From: Anaerobacillus isosaccharinicus
Lineage (GTDB): Bacteria > Bacillota > Bacilli > Bacillales > Anaerobacillaceae
DNA: 64,000 bases
NCBI RefSeq assembly: GCF_001866075.3
Contig: NZ_CP063356.1
Location: forward strand, 2,222,164-2,286,163
Reading direction: 5' to 3'
The stretch's first letter is position 1; every line of letters begins with the position of its first letter. The position numbers and the translations under genes were made by a program. Under the pieces are notes generated by a model, which saw nothing but the letters and a program-made list of their open reading frames with translations, was not told where the DNA came from and did no database searches. Below are positions 26,574-35,057 of this stretch, one piece after another.

Positions 26574-27264
26574 CCGATAATGGCTCTGTTTATAGCGCAA
26601 AACAGTTTAAAGTGATTTGCGCGCGTATGGGGACGAAGTTAATCCATGCAAGCCCGTACTCGCCAGAATCAAAAGGCAAGGTTGAAAAGTTTTTCCAATA
26701 TGTTGATTCAAGCTTTACCGGTGAAGCAAATCTTCTCATTAATCAAGGCAAGTTGACGACATTAAAATCGTTAAATGAGTACTTGCGATCATGGTTGGAT
26801 GCCTACGATCATCGGGTTCACCGCGGGACTGGACAAACACCAAAAAAGCGATATGAAGCGAAACAAGAGGAACAACGGTTTCTTTCTCCTGAAGAGTTAA
26901 AAGAAATCTTTTTATGGGAAGAAGACCGTTCAGTTAGAAAAACAGCGGTGATTGAATTAGAGGGAAATCTTTACGATGTAGATTCGTCTTTACGGGGTAA
27001 AAAAATTATCGTTCGTTATAACCCATTTGATTTATCCTATGTACAGGTTTGGAAAGATGACTTGCGCTACCCAGATGCAAAACCAGCTGAACTGCGAAAT
27101 CAAAGTCATTCAAAACTTCATGAACCATATGATGAAAAGTCCTCACCAACGGCTGTATCGGATTATTTAGATCGGTTGAAAAAACAGCAGGATGAGGAAA
27201 AGCGAAAACAACTAGGAACCACAAGTTTTGTCCAATGGAAAGAAAAATCAAGGGGGCGTAGCGA

Positions 27265-28056
27265 ATGTTAGATTTCTTCGAAATGAAAGGTGTTCCATTT
27301 ACTCGTGAGATTTTAATTGAACAACTATATAGCTCATCTAGCTACAATGAAGCAACAGCTCGATTAGAGTACGCTGCTGAAAATCGACAGTTTTGCTTAT
27401 TAACTGGTGAGGCTGGTATGGGAAAATCAACGGCTGTAAGATCATTAGTACAAAAACTAGATCGTACAAAATACCGTTATTTATATTTATGTGACTCTGA
27501 ACTAACTCCTAAACTATTTTATCGAGAAGTTTTACAAAACTTTGGAATTCACCCTGCATTTCGATCAACCGAAGCGAAACGACAGTACCAATCTTTAATG
27601 TTAGATATTTATGAGAATGAGAGAAAAACACCAGTTATTGTTATTGATGAAGCACACCATTTCTCGGAGCCGATGTTGCAAGAGTTACGCTTCATACTTA
27701 ACTTTAAAGAAGATTCTATGTCTCCTCTTACCCTTATTGTCGTTGGGCAACCTAGTCTACGAAATCAATTAAAAGTGAAGCACCTAGAAGCTATCGATCA
27801 AAGGATACAAATGCGATACCAAGTAACAGGGCTAACTGAGCAAGAAACAAAAGCTTACATTAAACATCAATTGATAGTAGTTGAAACACCATATGAGATT
27901 TTTTCAGAAGAAGCCATTCAGGCAATTCATAACTTTAGCCAGGGGATTCCGAGAAAAATTAATACTCTATGTAGTCAAAGTCTTTTAGATGCATTTCTTC
28001 AAGGAAATAAAGTTGTAGGAGAATCCCACATTCACCGTGTAATCAATGAATTATAA
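27265..28056 (+). CDS. ExeA/TniB-like AAA ATPase of the transposon
   Basis: 263 aa. Walker A GEAGMGKST (about 48-56), Walker B VIVIDEAHH, sensor Asn/Gln region IVVGQPSLR, and an Arg-rich C-terminal lid (GIPRKINTLCSQSL). It should choose or hold target DNA for the DDE transposase, as TniB, TnsC or MuB do. ATG overlaps the transposase stop by 7 bases after AGGGGGCG, so translation is coupled. Confidence 0.88.
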   Translation: MLDFFEMKGVPFTREILIEQLYSSSSYNEATARLEYAAENRQFCLLTGEAGMGKSTAVRSLVQKLDRTKYRYLYLCDSELTPKLFYREVLQNFGIHPAFRSTEAKRQYQSLMLDIYENERKTPVIVIDEAHHFSEPMLQELRFILNFKEDSMSPLTLIVVGQPSLRNQLKVKHLEAIDQRIQMRYQVTGLTEQETKAYIKHQLIVVETPYEIFSEEAIQAIHNFSQGIPRKINTLCSQSLLDAFLQGNKVVGESHIHRVINEL

Positions 28057-28243
28057 GGGGAAAGTAACATCGAAGATGATTAATAACTTAGAAGATTATA
28101 AGAACCAGCTTGAAGATGGGATCGGCGAAATGGAGACTATGGTTGATCAATTAAGAGCTGAAATACACGATTTATTGGAGAAAAAGGTAGCATTAGAAAA
28201 AGTAGTTGAAGTGTTTAAAAACGATCTTAGAAATTTCATCTAG
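28046..28243 (+). CDS. Small coiled-coil protein of the transposon
   Basis: 65 aa from ATG 28046, overlapping the ATPase stop; ATG 28076 is an alternative. Highly charged heptad-like sequence (about residues 15-60) predicts one coiled coil. It is the last gene before the right end. Function unknown. Confidence 0.5.
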   Translation: MNYKGKVTSKMINNLEDYKNQLEDGIGEMETMVDQLRAEIHDLLEKKVALEKVVEVFKNDLRNFI

Positions 28244-28372
28244 GTTCTTCCGCTTTGGATGCGCCAAATTAAGTGACTAAATCAATCGCCAGTGGCAATG
28301 AGTGTGACTCTACATAACAAGCCACGTCAATGTCACTGGCAGTTAATATGACAATTTTCGAGACTGCGGACA
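28244..28372 (+). other. Transposon right end with repeated blocks
   Basis: No gene. Blocks of the form ATTGnCATnTTAACTGCCAGT and CATTGCCACTGGCGATTG recur, in keeping with several transposase-binding sites before the terminal ...GCGGACA. Confidence 0.6.
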
Positions 28373-28378
28373 GTGTTA

Positions 28379-28833
28379 ACAAATAACAGATTTTCTTTTA
28401 GAAGCGGTAAAGCTCTTATTTTATATAAGGATAATAACATGATGGTTTCAAATAACATGATAGTCCTATCGTATATGAAACAGGAAGAAAATTAAAATTT
28501 ACATATATTTTTGTTGGAAAATAGGATAGGGAAGGTAGATGGCTGGTAAAAAAAGCCAAAGGATTGTTATGTTATTACATAAGATGCTTTGCTGACTATT
28601 TAATAATCATAAAAAGTAATAGTTTCGAGCATGCTTGAATGTGACGGAAAACACCAGTCAATTTAAAAATAGACCTACATTAAGAAGGAGCTTGTGAAGT
28701 GGCAAACTTAAAGTAACACGAGGTGTTAATAAATTTCGAGTTGCAATGTTGCAGCTCATTTTTTGTTTGTCTATAAACTGGAAAATGATGTTAAACTAGA
28801 AGTGGCTTAGTACAAAAAAGGAGGTAAGGATAA
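28379..28833 (+). other. Intergenic stretch after the transposon
   Basis: After the last codons of the original phosphatase gene (28379-28386) there is no credible gene. The region holds repeat-like pieces, a terminator with arms GAGTTGC and GCAGCTC followed by six T (28738-28763), and the recurrent promoter-like block at 28769-28806 (TATAAACTGGAAAATGATG, then TTAAACTA). Confidence 0.5.
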
Positions 28834-29010
28834 GTGAAGTATTCCTTATATGCCACAATTTCTTTGGTCATATTATTATTTGTTCTAAATTTATTAAATT
28901 ATGATGCTTTTTACTTTATTGGTGGGTCTATTGAATGGGCAACAAGATATGTGCTGCCTTGGATAGCATTATATTGGTTTGTTAAATTTGTAAAAACCAA
29001 AAAGGAATAG
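28834..29010 (+). CDS. Small membrane protein, 58 aa
   Basis: GTG start after AAGGAGGTAAGG. Two helices (about 5-21 and 35-52) with the loop YDAFYFIGGSIEWATR and a basic C-terminus (KFVKTKKE). Strong binding site and an upstream promoter-like block support it. Confidence 0.7.
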   Translation: MKYSLYATISLVILLFVLNLLNYDAFYFIGGSIEWATRYVLPWIALYWFVKFVKTKKE

Positions 29011-29251
29011 AAGCTTATTCAACATTTATTATTCGACTATTCTTGATATTGAAGGAAGTAAGTCAAGCTCAGGTTATTATAGAAATAGCAATGGTATTAA
29101 TGCTGGAATTTTATACCCCTAATCCTTTGAATACAGAAGATGAATTTCGAAGGTTATTTATAATAAAAGGCTTTGTATATGATTTTGTACTTCTTTAATA
29201 TAAGGGTTTTTGGTTATAAGAAATTATACCGTTTAAGAGAAGGTGTAGGTA
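29011..29251 (+). other. Intergenic stretch with possible decayed gene
   Basis: A frame ending at a TAA near 29200 reads as plausible protein (LEFYTPNPLNTEDEFRRL), but its only starts are internal and it has no binding site. Probably a remnant. Confidence 0.3.
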
Positions 29252-29740
29252 TTGAACGTCAAAACTAAAAAACTACTTAAACTAGTATTATTAATATTAG
29301 TATTATTTTTAGCTATAAATGTGTTTGATAATTTAATTATTCAATCACCGAAGGACGTTGTAGAGAAAACATTAAGAGAATTTAATTCTGGTAATCTTGT
29401 AAACGGTCTTACAGAAGTTCATTCCGAAAAACTAATAGAGTTATTAGAAGCCCCAAAAGCGTTTGGGTTACCATTAGTTGATTTGAACCTGCAATTAAAT
29501 CATCAACTACGACAAAATTTGATGCAACATACACGCATATATGAAATAGATATCGTCTATGGAAAGTATAGTGTATTGGTAAATTTTCAATTGTTAAAGT
29601 ATCCACCAGGACCAATTGAAGATTACGGAGGTTCAGCCTTATTTCTGCTAGAAAAAATAGGTTGGAATAGTTGGGAAATTATTGATGTGAAAACAAGTGA
29701 ATTTGGTGAAGCAGGAAAGAAGGATGGAACATGGAATTAG
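29252..29740 (+). CDS. Signal-anchored protein, NTF2-like candidate, 162 aa
   Basis: TTG start after GAAGGTG. N-terminal helix (about 8-28), then SPKDVVEKTLREFNSGN and a beta-rich end with SWEIIDVKTSE. That helix-then-beta-sheet plan is typical of extracellular NTF2-like (DUF4878-type) domains in Bacillus, but the match is by layout only. Confidence 0.6.
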   Translation: MNVKTKKLLKLVLLILVLFLAINVFDNLIIQSPKDVVEKTLREFNSGNLVNGLTEVHSEKLIELLEAPKAFGLPLVDLNLQLNHQLRQNLMQHTRIYEIDIVYGKYSVLVNFQLLKYPPGPIEDYGGSALFLLEKIGWNSWEIIDVKTSEFGEAGKKDGTWN

Positions 29741-29821
29741 ATACACTTACTTAATTAAAAGGCTTTGTGACTATTAAGCCTGAAGAGTTTGATAAAAACT
29801 GTACGAAGGGTAGGGGGAACT

Positions 29822-30103
29822 ATGGCGTTAGAAGTTGCGATTGGAAGTCTAGCAATATCATTAATCGTATGTTTAGCGTTAAGCATCGGAATGTTTAAAG
29901 ACAAGAAATATATTGTTTGGGGTATATTTACAATGTTTGTATTTTCACCTTTACTAACGTGGATTGTTTCTACATTATACGGAATAAGTGTGGGCGATGG
30001 ATTTGCAGCAGTTGCACTTATGATGGTAATGTTCCCTTCACTGTTTTTGGTAGGAATTGTTATTCTTCTTGTGGGAATTTATAGATTTAAAGCCAAATGT
30101 TAA
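29822..30103 (+). CDS. Membrane protein, 93 aa
   Basis: ATG after TAGGGGGAAC; an upstream ATG at 29789 precedes the binding site. Three helices fill the protein, with short charged turns (KDKK). Unknown family. Confidence 0.7.
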   Translation: MALEVAIGSLAISLIVCLALSIGMFKDKKYIVWGIFTMFVFSPLLTWIVSTLYGISVGDGFAAVALMMVMFPSLFLVGIVILLVGIYRFKAKC

Positions 30104-30132
30104 TGGTAATATTTCACTTATTTAAATTTTTT

Positions 30133-30190
30133 TAACGATAAGCAATAGCGGAACAGAGCTTTTATTTCTTTAACTATTGAGTTTAGTCCA
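30133..30190 (+). repeat. Cassette hairpin repeat
   Basis: AACGATAAGCAATAGCGGAA, then CAGAGCTTTTATTTC and ACTATTGAGTTTAGT. Confidence 0.65.
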
Positions 30191-30237
30191 ATAAGAGTGG
30201 ATAAGTTGTTTAAAATTATTGTGTGAGAGGTGTTTTA

Positions 30238-30753
30238 ATGCGAAGAGTTGAGGTTTTACCATATTGCGAGGAATGGTTAGAAATGTTTTGGGAGGAAAGT
30301 GAGAAACTTAAAATTTTGTTTGAAAACAAAATTTTAAATGTCTATCATATTGGAAGCACAGCAATTCCAAATATTAAAGCTAAACCAGTAATCGATATTA
30401 TGGTTGAGGTTTCTAACATTAGTGAGGTTGATAAGTTTAATAACAGGATGGAACAATTAGGATATGAAGTGATGGGTGAATACGGAATTCCAAAGAGGCG
30501 TTTTTTTAGTAAGGGTGGCGATAAAAGAACTCACCATGTTCATTTTTATGAAAAAGGAAATGAAGAAATTGTTCGTCACTTAGCATTTAGAGATTATATG
30601 ATTGCACATCCAGAGGAAGCTAAGAAGTACAGCGAATTAAAACAAACATTGGCAGAGAAATTCCCTACAAATATTGCTAAGTATATAGAAGGCAAAAACG
30701 ATTATATAAGAGAAATTGATAATAAAACAAAGGCATGGAGAAGACCTAACTAA
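30238..30753 (+). CDS. GrpB-like nucleotidyltransferase-fold protein
   Basis: 171 aa; ATG after GAGAGGTG. Matches the GrpB/UPF0157 family: VYHIGSTAIPNIKAKPVIDIMVEV carries the GS...(D)xD-type nucleotidyltransferase motif, and THHVHFYEKG and RHLAFRDYMIAHPE are conserved downstream. Cytosolic. Some members are fused to CoaE, but the substrate of stand-alone members is unknown. Confidence 0.85.
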   Translation: MRRVEVLPYCEEWLEMFWEESEKLKILFENKILNVYHIGSTAIPNIKAKPVIDIMVEVSNISEVDKFNNRMEQLGYEVMGEYGIPKRRFFSKGGDKRTHHVHFYEKGNEEIVRHLAFRDYMIAHPEEAKKYSELKQTLAEKFPTNIAKYIEGKNDYIREIDNKTKAWRRPN

Positions 30754-30970
30754 TTCTACTAATGTGACCTTTGTTAGCAAAAGAAGTTTTTTGCTACGGA
30801 TGTACAAATTTTTAGTGAATTAAAATAATAAGGAGTTTTAGTAAAAGTTGTTTCGGTAGCTATTATTTTTTAGCACAGGAAGTACTAAATCAGGTTAGTG
30901 AAATAAAAGAGGAGGATTTTCCGTAGGACGTATTGAAGTATTAAGTTATAAAAAAATGAGGAGATATAGA

Positions 30971-31405
30971 ATGACACTACATATTACTAAAGAATTAAAT
31001 AAAAGCGATAAACAATATATTGACGACGAACTTTACAAGTTCAATTTAAAGCATTTTCCAAAAGATTTGGGAGGTAGATATGAAGAAATCAATTTAGTTC
31101 TTAAGGATGAAAACGGCAATGTTCGTGGTGGAATACTAAGTGCGGTATGTTGGAATTGGTTGGAGATTTATAGTTTTTTCTTAAATGAGGATATAAGGCA
31201 CTCAGGATATGGGACTAAATTATTATCAAAGATAGAGAAAATAGCGTTAGAGAAAAAATGTGATTTCATAAAAGTAGATACCTTAAGTTTCCAGGCTTTA
31301 GATTTTTATAAAAAGAATGGTTATCAAGTGTTTGGTAGCATAGATAATGTAGGTAGAGATTTTGAACATTATTATTTAAAAAAGGTATTGAATGTTAAAT
31401 CATAG
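30971..31405 (+). CDS. GNAT-family N-acetyltransferase
   Basis: 144 aa from ATG 30971, seven bases after GAGGAG. Acetyl-CoA binding motif A is EDIRHSGYGTKLLSKIEKIA; motif B is SFQALDFYKKNGYQVFG. Complete single-domain enzyme. Acyl acceptor unknown. Confidence 0.85.
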   Translation: MTLHITKELNKSDKQYIDDELYKFNLKHFPKDLGGRYEEINLVLKDENGNVRGGILSAVCWNWLEIYSFFLNEDIRHSGYGTKLLSKIEKIALEKKCDFIKVDTLSFQALDFYKKNGYQVFGSIDNVGRDFEHYYLKKVLNVKS

Positions 31406-31488
31406 TTGATACGTAAGGAATACAATAGTTTAATAACTAACATGCGTTTGCTCGATGTGACTGCTTCGGTGGTCCTTTTTTTGTTCAA

Positions 31489-31547
31489 CAAACGGAAGCA
31501 ATAGTTTAGTAAACTTTTATGTTGTTACTGTGCTAAATAGCAGAATT
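31489..31547 (+). repeat. Cassette hairpin repeat
   Basis: AACAAACGGAAGCAATAG, then GTTGTTACTGTGCTAAATAG and CAG. Full-length copy with a diverged loop. Confidence 0.75.
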
Positions 31548-31584
31548 TTATGAAACTAAATTAAAAAATATGGGGGTTGGGGTT

Positions 31585-31965
31585 TTGGATGTGAACTTAA
31601 AGGAACATATAAAAGAATTGGAAGAAAGGCACACAGGACTTGAAGTTCGTAAAAGTCGTGAAGAACTAGATAAAATACTTGCAGATGATTTCTTTGAAAT
31701 AGGTAGTTCTGGTTATATGTTTGATAAAAAGGAGTGTCTCGAATCTGGAGTTGTGCTAACTGAGATGTCACTACATAATCACGAGATATATCCGTTATCA
31801 TCAGACGTTGTTTTATCTACTTATTTTGTAGTTGATAAAACTAGAAAACGGAATACACTTCGCAGCTCCATATGGAAATTTATAGATGGTAGATGGCAAT
31901 TGTATTTCCACCAAGGTACAATATCGCCATTACAATTAAACGATGTTCTCAAAGGATCCAATTGA
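31585..31965 (+). CDS. NTF2-like (DUF4440-type) protein
   Basis: About 126 aa. The start is uncertain: TTG 31585 or GTG 31591 after GGGGGTTGGGG; ATG 31570 overlaps the binding site. LEERHTGLEVRKSREELDKILADDFFEIGSSG is the usual helical start of this fold, and WKFIDGRWQLYFHQGT is its C-terminal strand pair. A cytosolic, probably dimeric cone-shaped domain; activity unknown. Confidence 0.75.
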   Translation: MDVNLKEHIKELEERHTGLEVRKSREELDKILADDFFEIGSSGYMFDKKECLESGVVLTEMSLHNHEIYPLSSDVVLSTYFVVDKTRKRNTLRSSIWKFIDGRWQLYFHQGTISPLQLNDVLKGSN

Positions 31966-31980
31966 AAATATGTGCTAAAA

Positions 31981-32050
31981 GTGACGAATAGTTGAGTGGC
32001 TGTTGTAGCAACGTTTTCACCTCTTATAGAACTATTCAGCAGGTTAACAC
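31981..32050 (+). repeat. Cassette hairpin repeat, long form
   Basis: GTGACGAATAGTTGAGTGG, then GTTGTAGCAACG and the right half ATTCAGCAGGTTAAC. Confidence 0.6.
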
Positions 32051-32117
32051 AGTATTGACGAAACCATAATAATCCAATTTAAATTGTTTAAAAATTTAAG
32101 AGAAGGAATGATTTTAG

Positions 32118-32510
32118 TTGAAAATTTCTCGAAATCCAGAAACAGTACATAAACCAGTAGCACCATATGTGCATCAAATAGAGGTAACAGGTTCTAATAA
32201 ATGGCTTACATTGTCTGGTCAATTAGGTATGGAAGTTAATGGAACAGTACCAGAAAGTCCATTAGAGCAGCTACAATTAGCTCTTGAAAATATTAAAAGA
32301 AATCTTAAATCAGCTAATATGAACGTAGAAGATTTAACTAAGATGGTGTTTTATTTAGTAGGTGATTTTGATGCGGAAAAGAGAAGGAAAATTATTGGTG
32401 ATTTTTTAGGTGAACACCTTCCTTGTATGACTATGATTTATGTAGTGGCATTAGCAACGCCATTATTTAAAGTAGAGGTGGATGCTTGGGCATGCAAGGG
32501 AATTGATTGA
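32118..32510 (+). CDS. RidA/YjgF-family protein, atypical active site
   Basis: 130 aa; TTG start after AGAAGGAATG. RidA features: LTLSGQLGM near residue 35, EQLQLALENIKRNLKSA, MVFYLVGDFD and a final KVEVDAWA strand. In RidA deaminases an arginine near the LP.R..V segment binds the imine carboxylate; here that region reads LPCMTMIYVVAL, without Arg. It is therefore probably not a canonical 2-aminoacrylate deaminase. Confidence 0.8.
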   Translation: MKISRNPETVHKPVAPYVHQIEVTGSNKWLTLSGQLGMEVNGTVPESPLEQLQLALENIKRNLKSANMNVEDLTKMVFYLVGDFDAEKRRKIIGDFLGEHLPCMTMIYVVALATPLFKVEVDAWACKGID

Positions 32511-33008
32511 GTCTTCAAAATTAACTAGAAGGTATTGTGCCAACTTTTTTATATTTAAGGGGTGGCTACTTCATTTAAGGATGCTACAACCGAAGTGCAA
32601 AAGGGAAGAAGAGAAGTGAAACGTGATGCCAAATAACGAAGGAGTTGCTATGTTACTAACGGGTTCCGTTACCTATCGCAAACAAAGAAAATGTAGAGTA
32701 ATTTGCCTATCAAATTGTTAGTTAATTTGATAGGTATTTTATATTGGTATAAATGGGTGTTTCTTAATTTATGTTGGCTTTTTATTATGTATTGGAGGTG
32801 AAGTTAATACGCATTCGGAGATTTTAGCGCAACAGCACCTGACAGGAAGGTGTATTTTTTATACCTATAAACTGGATATATATGGTATTATTGTAAGGGC
32901 GATGTTCAACTAACGAGAAGTTATGTTCAATAAGGAAAAATTGATTATTAGTTTGAAGTTTTAACAATAAGATATAAAAAAAAAAACAGAGCATGGGCAG
33001 GGAGGTTT
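32511..33008 (+). other. Intergenic stretch, repeats and terminator only
   Basis: No gene seen. At 32655-32745 there is a segment that recurs inverted at 60905-60990 (AACGGGTTCCGTTA, CGCAAACA, AATGTAGAGTAATTTGCC), including a terminator with arms CCTATCAAATT and AATTTGATAGG (about 32706-32738). Further on are a TATAAACTGGATATAT block at 32870 and a CAACTAACGAGAAG right-half piece. Confidence 0.5.
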
Positions 33009-33506
33009 ATGGAATCTAAGTTAATTATCTTACGAGGCAATTCGGGGAGTGGAAAAACTACGATAGCGAAATGTCTTCAAAATCATTTAGGTCATGGAAC
33101 GCTTTTGGTTTCTCAGGATGTCGTTCGTCGTGATATGTTGAAGGTTCACGATAGAGATGGAAATCTTTCAATTGATTTGATTCGCCAAATTGCGGAATAT
33201 GGTAAAGGTAAGTGTGAATTTGTCATTGTGGAAGGAATTTTAAATAAAAGCCGTTATGGTGAAATGCTTAAGGACTTAATCAAGTTCTATAACCAAGAGG
33301 CATATACTTATTATTTTGATTTAACCTTTGAAGAAACAGTCATACGTCATAACTCTCGTGCTAAAAAGATGGAATTTGGAGAAGACTCTTTACGTGCCTG
33401 GTGGAATTCGAACGATTACCTTGAAGTGCAGGGAGAAACACTATTTACTAATGATATGTCGCAAAATGATGTATTGAAACAGATTTTAAATCAACTTCAA
33501 AAGTAA
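33009..33506 (+). CDS. P-loop kinase-like protein (AAA_33 type)
   Basis: 165 aa; ATG after GGGAGG. Walker A GNSGSGKTT (residues 10-18), then SQDVVRRDML and a Walker-B-like FVIVEGIL. C-terminal FDLTFEETVIRHNSR resembles the lid of small-molecule kinases. Cytosolic; substrate unknown. Related folds include zeta toxins, but no antitoxin gene is adjacent. Confidence 0.8.
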   Translation: MESKLIILRGNSGSGKTTIAKCLQNHLGHGTLLVSQDVVRRDMLKVHDRDGNLSIDLIRQIAEYGKGKCEFVIVEGILNKSRYGEMLKDLIKFYNQEAYTYYFDLTFEETVIRHNSRAKKMEFGEDSLRAWWNSNDYLEVQGETLFTNDMSQNDVLKQILNQLQK

Positions 33507-33618
33507 TTATCCTTTTGGCTTCTTCAGGAGCAGTATAGTTTAAGAAATAGTATGGATTTAAAGGTATTTCAAGAATGGGTAAAATCTTTAATTTAAAAAT
33601 ACAAAGGAAGGTTTTAAT

Positions 33619-34353
33619 ATGGGACTTATAAATAATTGGGTTAAAATTCAAGGGATTAATATCCACTTTATTGAAACTAGCCTGGAGACAACAAATAATG
33701 AAATACCTCTAGTAATTATTCCAGGACTCTCTGAATCTGCAGAGGATTATATACATATAATGGAGGCATTGTTACCTCGAAAATGTGTTGCTATAACTCT
33801 TAGAGGTAGAGGTAAAAGTGACGCTCCACAGATTGGTTATACCTTAGAAGATCATATTGGTGATATTGAATCAGTTGTCAACCATCTTGATTTGAAAGAA
33901 TTTATACTTATGGGTTTTTCAAGAGGTGTTTCTTACGCTCTAGGTTTTACATTTGCTAATTTAAACTTAGTAAAAGGGCTTGTGTTAGGAGATTATCCTG
34001 CATTTCATTCACAACTTCCCATTGGATGGGTAGAGTTTTTTTCTGGTTTACCACCTTGGAGAGGAAAAGAATTAAATGAAAGAATGACAACAAATTCATT
34101 AAAAGCACTACAAAATGAGTCTAGGCAAGTATTGTTTTGGGATGAACTTACATCAATAAAATTTCCAGTTCTTATTATTCGTGGAGGGCAACAAGGGGCA
34201 GTCTTATCAAAGGAAGATGGAGATAGATATATTGAAATGATTCCAAATTCAAAACTTGTTTTATTCGATGAATCTAATCATAATATTTTCGAACCAAGCC
34301 TTGAAAAATTTATTATTACAATAAAGGATTTCTTTGAAACAGTAGAGGGTTAA
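33619..34353 (+). CDS. Alpha/beta hydrolase
   Basis: 244 aa; ATG after AAAGGAAGG. Oxyanion region VIIPGLSES, LRGRGKSDAP, nucleophile elbow GFSRGV (Ser near 97), and final His in SNHNIFEP (about 218), so the triad is likely complete. No signal peptide. Substrate unknown. Confidence 0.87.
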   Translation: MGLINNWVKIQGINIHFIETSLETTNNEIPLVIIPGLSESAEDYIHIMEALLPRKCVAITLRGRGKSDAPQIGYTLEDHIGDIESVVNHLDLKEFILMGFSRGVSYALGFTFANLNLVKGLVLGDYPAFHSQLPIGWVEFFSGLPPWRGKELNERMTTNSLKALQNESRQVLFWDELTSIKFPVLIIRGGQQGAVLSKEDGDRYIEMIPNSKLVLFDESNHNIFEPSLEKFIITIKDFFETVEG

Positions 34354-34357
34354 TTCA

Positions 34358-34382
34358 AGTAACGGAGGCGATAGTTTAAGTT
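34358..34382 (+). repeat. Cassette repeat, left half
   Basis: GTAACGGAGGCGATAGTTTA follows the hydrolase stop within 6 bases; the right half is degenerate. Confidence 0.6.
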
Positions 34383-34420
34383 AAAAACATACATTACAAA
34401 TTAAAAAGGGGGCTAGGGTA

Positions 34421-34642
34421 GTGTGGGAGTTTCTTGTAGCAAGAATAACGGTACTAATTACATTGGGTATTGGTACACTACTGGTTGTATTATTCCCTTT
34501 GATAAATAAAGAGAATAGATATTTTGCATGGCTTAGTTTAACAATCGGTGTTTTTATTATCACAATTCTTTTATATTGGGTTTTAGGTGACGAAGGTTAT
34601 AGAGGACAGTTTTTGGGTTTAGAAAATATAAACTCTTATTAA
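34421..34642 (+). CDS. Small membrane protein, 73 aa
   Basis: GTG start after AGGGGGCTAGGG. Two helices (about 5-27 and 34-55), then a polar tail GDEGYRGQFLGLEN. Unknown family. Confidence 0.7.
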   Translation: MWEFLVARITVLITLGIGTLLVVLFPLINKENRYFAWLSLTIGVFIITILLYWVLGDEGYRGQFLGLENINSY

Positions 34643-34718
34643 ACAAACGGAAGCAATAGTTGAAGAATAGGAGTTGTCGATGCGATAACTCCTATCGCCT
34701 ATTGAAGTAAAGAAACAG
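34643..34718 (+). repeat. Cassette hairpin repeat with long secondary stem
   Basis: AACAAACGGAAGCAATAG, then ATAGGAGTT and AACTCCTAT arms and TATTGAAGTAAAGAAACAG. Confidence 0.75.
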
Positions 34719-35057
34719 TTTTTTTGAATAATAAATGTAAGAAAATATACATAATTTGGTATGGGATTGAATTCATTGAGGTTTATAATTTGTTTAATAT
34801 TTCCTTTTTGGGAGGGCTACAAAATGAATGAAATCGAGTGTTGGTATGATACTGAATACGACGAATGGGAAAGATTAGAGCGTCATAAAATTGAGTTTGA
34901 TATTACCAAACGGTTCCTTGATGATTTTATTAAAGAGCATTCCTGTTAGAAGTATTTTCGGGGACTTGAACAAAAAAGAGCCTTCTTGGTATGATACGGG
35001 GTGTCAAATCGTCTGCCGAGATGACCCCTAACTTAGTTAACCAAGGAGGACTCCATA

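Larger units (their letters stand above)
22385..27271 (+). pseudogene. DDE transposase of the transposon, split by RIT
   Basis: The 5' part 22385-23080 starts at GTG after AAGGAGAGG and gives 232 residues: N-terminal helix-turn-helix domains, then the integrase core with the first catalytic Asp in WQADTQH. The 3' part 26576-27271 resumes with DNGSVYSAKQF, catalytic Glu in PESKGKVEKFF, then the Mu-type C-terminal beta domain. The break falls exactly in the second catalytic Asp codon (CD | DNG). The repaired protein would be about 462 aa. As it stands the transposon cannot make its transposase. Confidence 0.9.
21452..28372 (+). mobile_element. Tn7/Mu-type transposon with DDE transposase and ExeA-like ATPase
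   Basis: The left end begins TGTTGGGGGTCACC; the right end read inward begins TGTCCGCAGTCTCG. Both are flanked by GTGTTA (21446-21451 and 28373-28378), so the duplication is 5 or 6 bp. Both subterminal regions share TCG...ATTG...CTGCC blocks, resembling transposase-binding repeats. Gene order is zinc-ribbon protein, transposase (split by a RIT element), ATPase, small coiled-coil protein. The total of 6.9 kb includes about 3.5 kb of RIT DNA. Confidence 0.85.

Noticed and set aside
29011-29200. Complete gene in the gap before 29252
   Set aside because: The frame reads well for about 50 codons but overlaps the previous gene and has no start or binding site.
33009-33506. Zeta-type toxin
   Set aside because: The P-loop fold fits, but there is no antitoxin partner next to it and the zeta-specific residues cannot be identified.
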